The notes below the pieces were generated by a model. The model was given only the letters and a program-made list of their open reading frames with translations. It did not search any database and had not been told where the DNA came from. Positions 59,586-64,000 of a DNA stretch of 64,000 nucleotides are shown here, in pieces; position 1 is the stretch's first letter; each line of letters begins with the position of its first letter. Source of the stretch: Fallopia convolvulus (lineage: Eukaryota; Streptophyta; Magnoliopsida; Caryophyllales; Polygonaceae); the NCBI GenBank assembly GCA_964016875.1, contig OZ024730.1, positions 30,171,295-30,235,294 of the forward strand, written 5' to 3'. The position numbers were made by a program, and so were the translations under genes.

Positions 59586-62500
59586 TAAAAGTTCCAAATC
59601 TTCTTTAAGACTTTCATCCTTCCATATAGAATTATGGAGAATTCTATATTGGTTTTATCTTATAACCATTTATGAAAAGTGGTTAAGATTGGAGGCCAGA
59701 CTCGTGAAGAGATAGAAAAAGGAAAGGGAATTGGAGAACATGAGGTAATAAGTTTGTCCTATGGTGGAGATTTGATTCCCTGGAGATGGGAATGGATTCC
59801 GAGAAGGATCCAAAGTAAGATTAGGTGAAGATTCCTAAAGTTGACCCGGTTCTAGACCAAGTTCTCACTGAATTCCTATTCTCTCTTGAGAGTCTGAATT
59901 GGGTGTACCCTCGTCGCTTCTTCCATATTAGGAAACTTCTTGTGAGATTTTGAAGTTAAGTATTGTACTTCATAAAGACTTTCTATTTTGAAGGTTTCCT
60001 ATTTTAAGCTCGTATGATGGAAGATTTCAAGTTATGAATTTTGTTTAAAAACGTCATGATTCACAAGTATGTGAAAGAAATTGTTAATTTCTTTTCTTGA
60101 TATGTGAAAGTTCAAGTGTTGTCTTTAAAAAGGAAATTTTAAAGTGATTTTCTTTGACATTCAAGTCATAAGATTAAGAGTTTTCACGAGTATATTCTTA
60201 TAGGAATTTCTGAATTTTGAAATTCGAGTATCAATAGAAGTTTGGTGTTGGAACCTCTACTTCTCAATGATAAGATTTGGTGAATCTTATAACCCGTGAG
60301 TAATTCGAAAAGATCAGTATGGATCATCACGTGAGGTAAAAGAATCATGAATAGAAAGGGATTACCTTTGGAAACTTTCTTCAACAACTATGTTTGTGAC
60401 TCTATAGTATAAAATCATGGATAATCTGTACTTTTCTTTGCTCAGTTGGAAGTTAAAGAGCTTTGAAGTGCTCAAATGTTGGATCAATTGAATTGTTAAT
60501 CTATTGAAAAATACAATTCAATTTTTAACCTGATAGTGTTCAAACTCGTATTTTCATATATGTTATTATCCTTTGAGTTAAGAGGATTGAGAATCCTAAA
60601 TGGAATGGGAATCTCTTTTTGGTTATAGTAAGGAAGAAAGGGAGAATATTGGTTTAGATCAAATGGTGCACAAGTGGTTAATCACCAAGGTTGTCGTGAA
60701 TAAGGTTGATTGGTTAAAAAGGATTGAACAAGAAGAAGTTCATCGATGATGTGTTTATGTTCAATTAACTACTTAGTACAGGTGTTAGTTGATTACATGA
60801 GTTGTTGATATCCAAATGATTAACCTATGTGACACGTAATGGGAATTTCGTGTATGATACCTAAGTCGGGATAATGAGAAGAGACTTGAGGTCTATAATT
60901 GACTAGTAATGGAATCAGGAGTAAGATGTTCTAAATTGCCAATGGTATTGGCTTATGGTTCTTCAAGGATGGAAATGATAAAGTTCAGTTTTGAGAAGAT
61001 CATTCAAGGAATGATTTTGGTATGTTCGTTTGTGATATTTTAAACAGTTGGGAGAAAAATAGCAATCATCTATCATCAATAAGGCTTAGACTCTATCGCT
61101 CAAAGGATAATTTCAGTTGTGTTTGAATTTTGAAGATTTTATATCTGTCAAATCTAATGTCTAAGGTGGTACTGGTAAAACTATTAAGTTGTCGGCAAGT
61201 CTCCTAACCACAAGTTCTTCCTTTGCAATGTGGTTTGAACTTGAGCTAATAAAAAGGGTATATGTCCTCTCCTTATGGTTAAGTAAGAAGACAAGAATGA
61301 TGGAGAAGTCTAGTTTGTTTACCAATGTTGAATTGGGATAGGTTCAAGAATATTTTGTTTGGCCATGTGCATTCATTCTTCTGTTAAATGATATTGGAAA
61401 CTAAAGGAACATCCTGATTTGAAGATAAAAGGATCAAAAGTTCTTAAACTCGTCACGAGAGTTTGATAGCTTTCACTTTTGGATATCGGAATTTAAATGA
61501 CAATTAAGTTGCAGAAGGGATATTGTTCTGTAAATGGATGATCTCAAGCATTGAACTTTGGTAATATATCATTGTTACATCACTTTAAAGTGGGATGTCA
61601 AGGAGACATACAAGTTGAGATCGACCTTGGAAGAGTTTGTTATGAGTAAGAAGATGTTGGAATCACATTTTCCATAAGGATTGCAAGTAAGTGGATTTGA
61701 GCGATCAACTCTTTATTGAACTTGCGAGATTAAGTTGGGTTGAGATTGAGTTAAATCAGGCAGAGATTACTCAATACTATGGATTATAGAAAAGTCTAGC
61801 AGTATGTCTAATTAAGAAAAGTCAGGGTATGTCATCAGGTTCTACCTTGAGAAGGGAAGGAAGTGTCACATTCAAAGAGAAATGTGGGGCTCAGAAGTGA
61901 ATTGGAGTATCTTAGCTCCTTTGAGGCTCAGTTTTAATTTGAAACTTTGGCCAAGTTGGTAAGGCCAGCTAAGGTGAAAATGTCAACACAGAACTAGGGC
62001 AAAGCGTTTGTAGCATCATGAAAATAAGGTCAGCAATTTTATATGATGCATTGGCTAACGCGCCCAATTCCTCAAGAGAGTAGCTAATCTTTGTTTCCAC
62101 AATATTCAAAGTTAAAGCAAATATGTTAGTAACCTATGTCGAGTTCTTGTCAAGCTGTTATGATTTAAGGGATATTTGAAATTGTTTTGTGATTTTCTCT
62201 TTTGAGAAAAATCTTACGACTTTGTAGAATTCTGGTATGAATTTTTAAAGAAATGTTGATTTGATATACGGAATACATGAATAAAATTTTCTATGGTTTT
62301 CATGGTGGTGTGTAAGAATGTATTTTGTCTTCCATCTTGATCATATGGTAAGGAAATATTACATGTCTTATTCCTATGAGAATGCAGTAAAGGGTTGTGT
62401 TGATTTTATTTCCCCATCCTGATCACATGGTGGAATTAGATCACATAATTCCTCAGGTTTTAAAATCGAAATAAGAAATTTGTAGGAATTACATTTCTTT

Positions 62501-64000
62501 TCATGGTTGGAATGATTACACAAAGGATGTGATGGGAATTTGGAAATAACCATTTGATAAGTGATTTCACTTGGGTCGTAAGAATAAAACGTTTCTAGTA
62601 TGATTTGACAATCATATAAGTTTTGCAATTATATGAGTTTTGCAAGTGTAGTTGTTTGAGATGAAAAGATGTAAGCTTTCTTTTGCATTATAGCAATTTC
62701 AATATCTAGTATCTTGTACAACTCTTTTAAGTTAGTACATCCTTGGTACCATATACCATTTAAGGAGTATGGTCAAACTTCCCAAAACAATTCGATTATA
62801 AGTAAAGAAATTTGGTAAGATTCTTTACAAATTTGTGTTGGTTTCTGAAGAGCATGGAGTAACTCCGTACTTCTCTAAAAGTTTGAGATTGTTTTCAGTC
62901 AATGATTATTGGAATTCTCTAAGCAGTTTGCTAGTAGTTCATCTTGGTTGACGTCATGACCTAAGAAAGTCATTGCCTTTTTAGCGCAATTGTCCCAAAA
63001 AGTAAGTTGATATGGACTCCTAGGATGGAACCCTTTCTAAGGAATGATATTGTAGTAATCCTTTCTTTGGAATAAAGGATGTACTAGTAATTTCTCCATT
63101 AGTTGTTATTTGTTTTTAGGTTGTCTTGTAAACTTAAATCTCTTTGAGATAAGATAGTCAAGTGAGGATTTTAAGCAGAACTCCAATGGGTCTGGAATTT
63201 GGATATGTAAATAATATTGATTTTCAATCTCAACCTCATAAGTTGTTGGATATAGAGAGTGGACACGTGAGGATATGTTTTTAATCCTAAGCGTTAGGTT
63301 GCTCAACAAGTCAAAATGTTAAGTGAAGTCTAAACAGTTCTTTGATGAAAAAGACTGAAAATTGTCAATGGAGACAATTTTGTTGGAAATTATTGGACTA
63401 AAGGTATTATTATCCAATATGTTGGTATAGTAATGAAAAGAGTGTGGTTTGAAGTAGTTGAGAGAGATAACTACTTTTGAATGTCAGTATGTCAAGCTGA
63501 GTTTTGGTTGAGAAAAGGATGTAAAGGATTGACAAGATAGGTTATTATCTTGTCATGTTTTGGATAAATCTCATATTCTTGGTTAAAGTAATATTGAGGT
63601 TTTATCTCAAAAAGGAAATTGAGTAAGGATTTTAAGTAATCCTTGTAAAGAAACTAATTTGAGAAGGACTAAAGGTTTAGTTTGGATGACAACAAGGTTG
63701 TGTGAATTCCCTAGGATGTTATTCAAAATCTGTTGACCAGATCAAGGAAAAGTAGTATGGGAAAGTAATATTGTTTAAGATCAATGGAGAAGATCAAGAA
63801 GGTAAGACACCGGGATTTGTTATTCAAGATTATGGATTGCTAGGTTTCAAAATTGTTCATGAGTATCTGTTGTTGATGAGCTTTGAAAGCTTATTTCAAA
63901 GGAAGCACATTTGTTTGCTTAATTAGTTCATCCAGGAACAAGTAAATGTATAAGGATTTAAGATAAAACTTTTGATGGATTGACATGAAGCGAAATGTCA
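59586..64000 (+). pseudogene. decayed gag-pol region
   Basis: No gene can be read through 59586-63860; the longest frames are 80 codons or less and lack known motifs. Short pieces such as WVYPRRFFHIRK near 59900 could be decayed gag, but only the integrase finger near the right edge is convincing. Neither protease, RT nor RNase H could be located by eye. Confidence 0.5.

Larger units (their letters stand above)
56875..64000 (+). mobile_element. plus-strand Ty3/gypsy element, decayed, running off the window
   Basis: A 2.7-kb LTR, a TGGTATCAGAGC primer site and about 4.4 kb of internal sequence. The internal part has no long frame. Only near 63870-64000 is pol recognisable: the integrase zinc-finger start EAHLFA, VHPGTSKC. 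Its distance from the primer site (about 4.3 kb) fits a gag-PR-RT-RH block upstream, as in the 16-25 kb chromovirus (3.8 kb). It inserted into the chromovirus LTR after GACAC (56870-56874). Confidence 0.7.

Overview
The window is nuclear DNA of a flowering plant, most likely a eudicot. It is a TE-dense stretch holding one intact host gene. The evidence is spliced genes with GT..AG introns and plant-specific transposon lineages: Athila, Tekay/Del chromoviruses, SIRE/Maximus copia, Cassandra and plant L1. No organellar, bacterial or viral genome structure was seen, and I cannot name the species.

Layout. 1-330: minus-strand chromovirus integrase fragment, cut by the 3' LTR of an Athila-type Ty3 element (331-about 10775, minus, 5' truncated, pol decayed, integrase core deleted). 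A Cassandra TRIM with 5S-rRNA-like LTRs (4913-5423) is nested inside the Athila copy. 10.8-16.3 kb: AT-rich, non-coding; contains a candidate minus-strand Helitron (12378-15908), an LTR fragment, a 38/50-bp tandem array and inverted and direct repeats. 16266-24875: plus-strand Tekay/Del chromovirus with gag, PR-RT-RH, IN and chromodomain, all frame-broken, and a rearranged 3' LTR fused through filler DNA to a minus-strand L1 LINE (24876-about 31620) that has lost its 3' half. 31879-33356: small plus-strand LINE-derived insertion with poly(A) and a 16-bp target duplication. 33831-38087 (minus): the intact host gene, a 13-exon MFS sugar transporter of the vacuolar glucose transporter / D-xylose-proton symporter-like group (506 codons). 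39195-56874: minus-strand chromovirus whose 3' LTR received a nearly complete SIRE-type copia element (39442-50334) and whose 5' LTR was entered by a further plus-strand Ty3 element (56875 to window end).

How the parts relate. The only functional cellular gene is the sugar transporter, with a TATA box, a poly(A) signal and a full splice chain. The rest is nested transposons that give an insertion order: SIRE is younger than the 39-57 kb chromovirus, Cassandra is younger than Athila, and Athila is younger than the 1-330 chromovirus. SIRE looks youngest overall: its LTRs differ at few positions and its pol is broken only by nonsense codons.

Most unusual observations: (1) a roughly 12-fold excess of GGGAAC/GTTCCC across the whole SIRE element, in LTRs, coding and non-coding parts and in different frames; (2) a 305-codon hydrophobic reading frame between LINE ORF1 and ORF2, joined by TAATG and ATGA stop/start overlaps; (3) downstream third ORFs of similar layout in both the Athila and SIRE elements; (4) the Cassandra 5S-like LTRs; (5) a cluster of GCACGATCGTGC-type palindromes in the Athila LTR.
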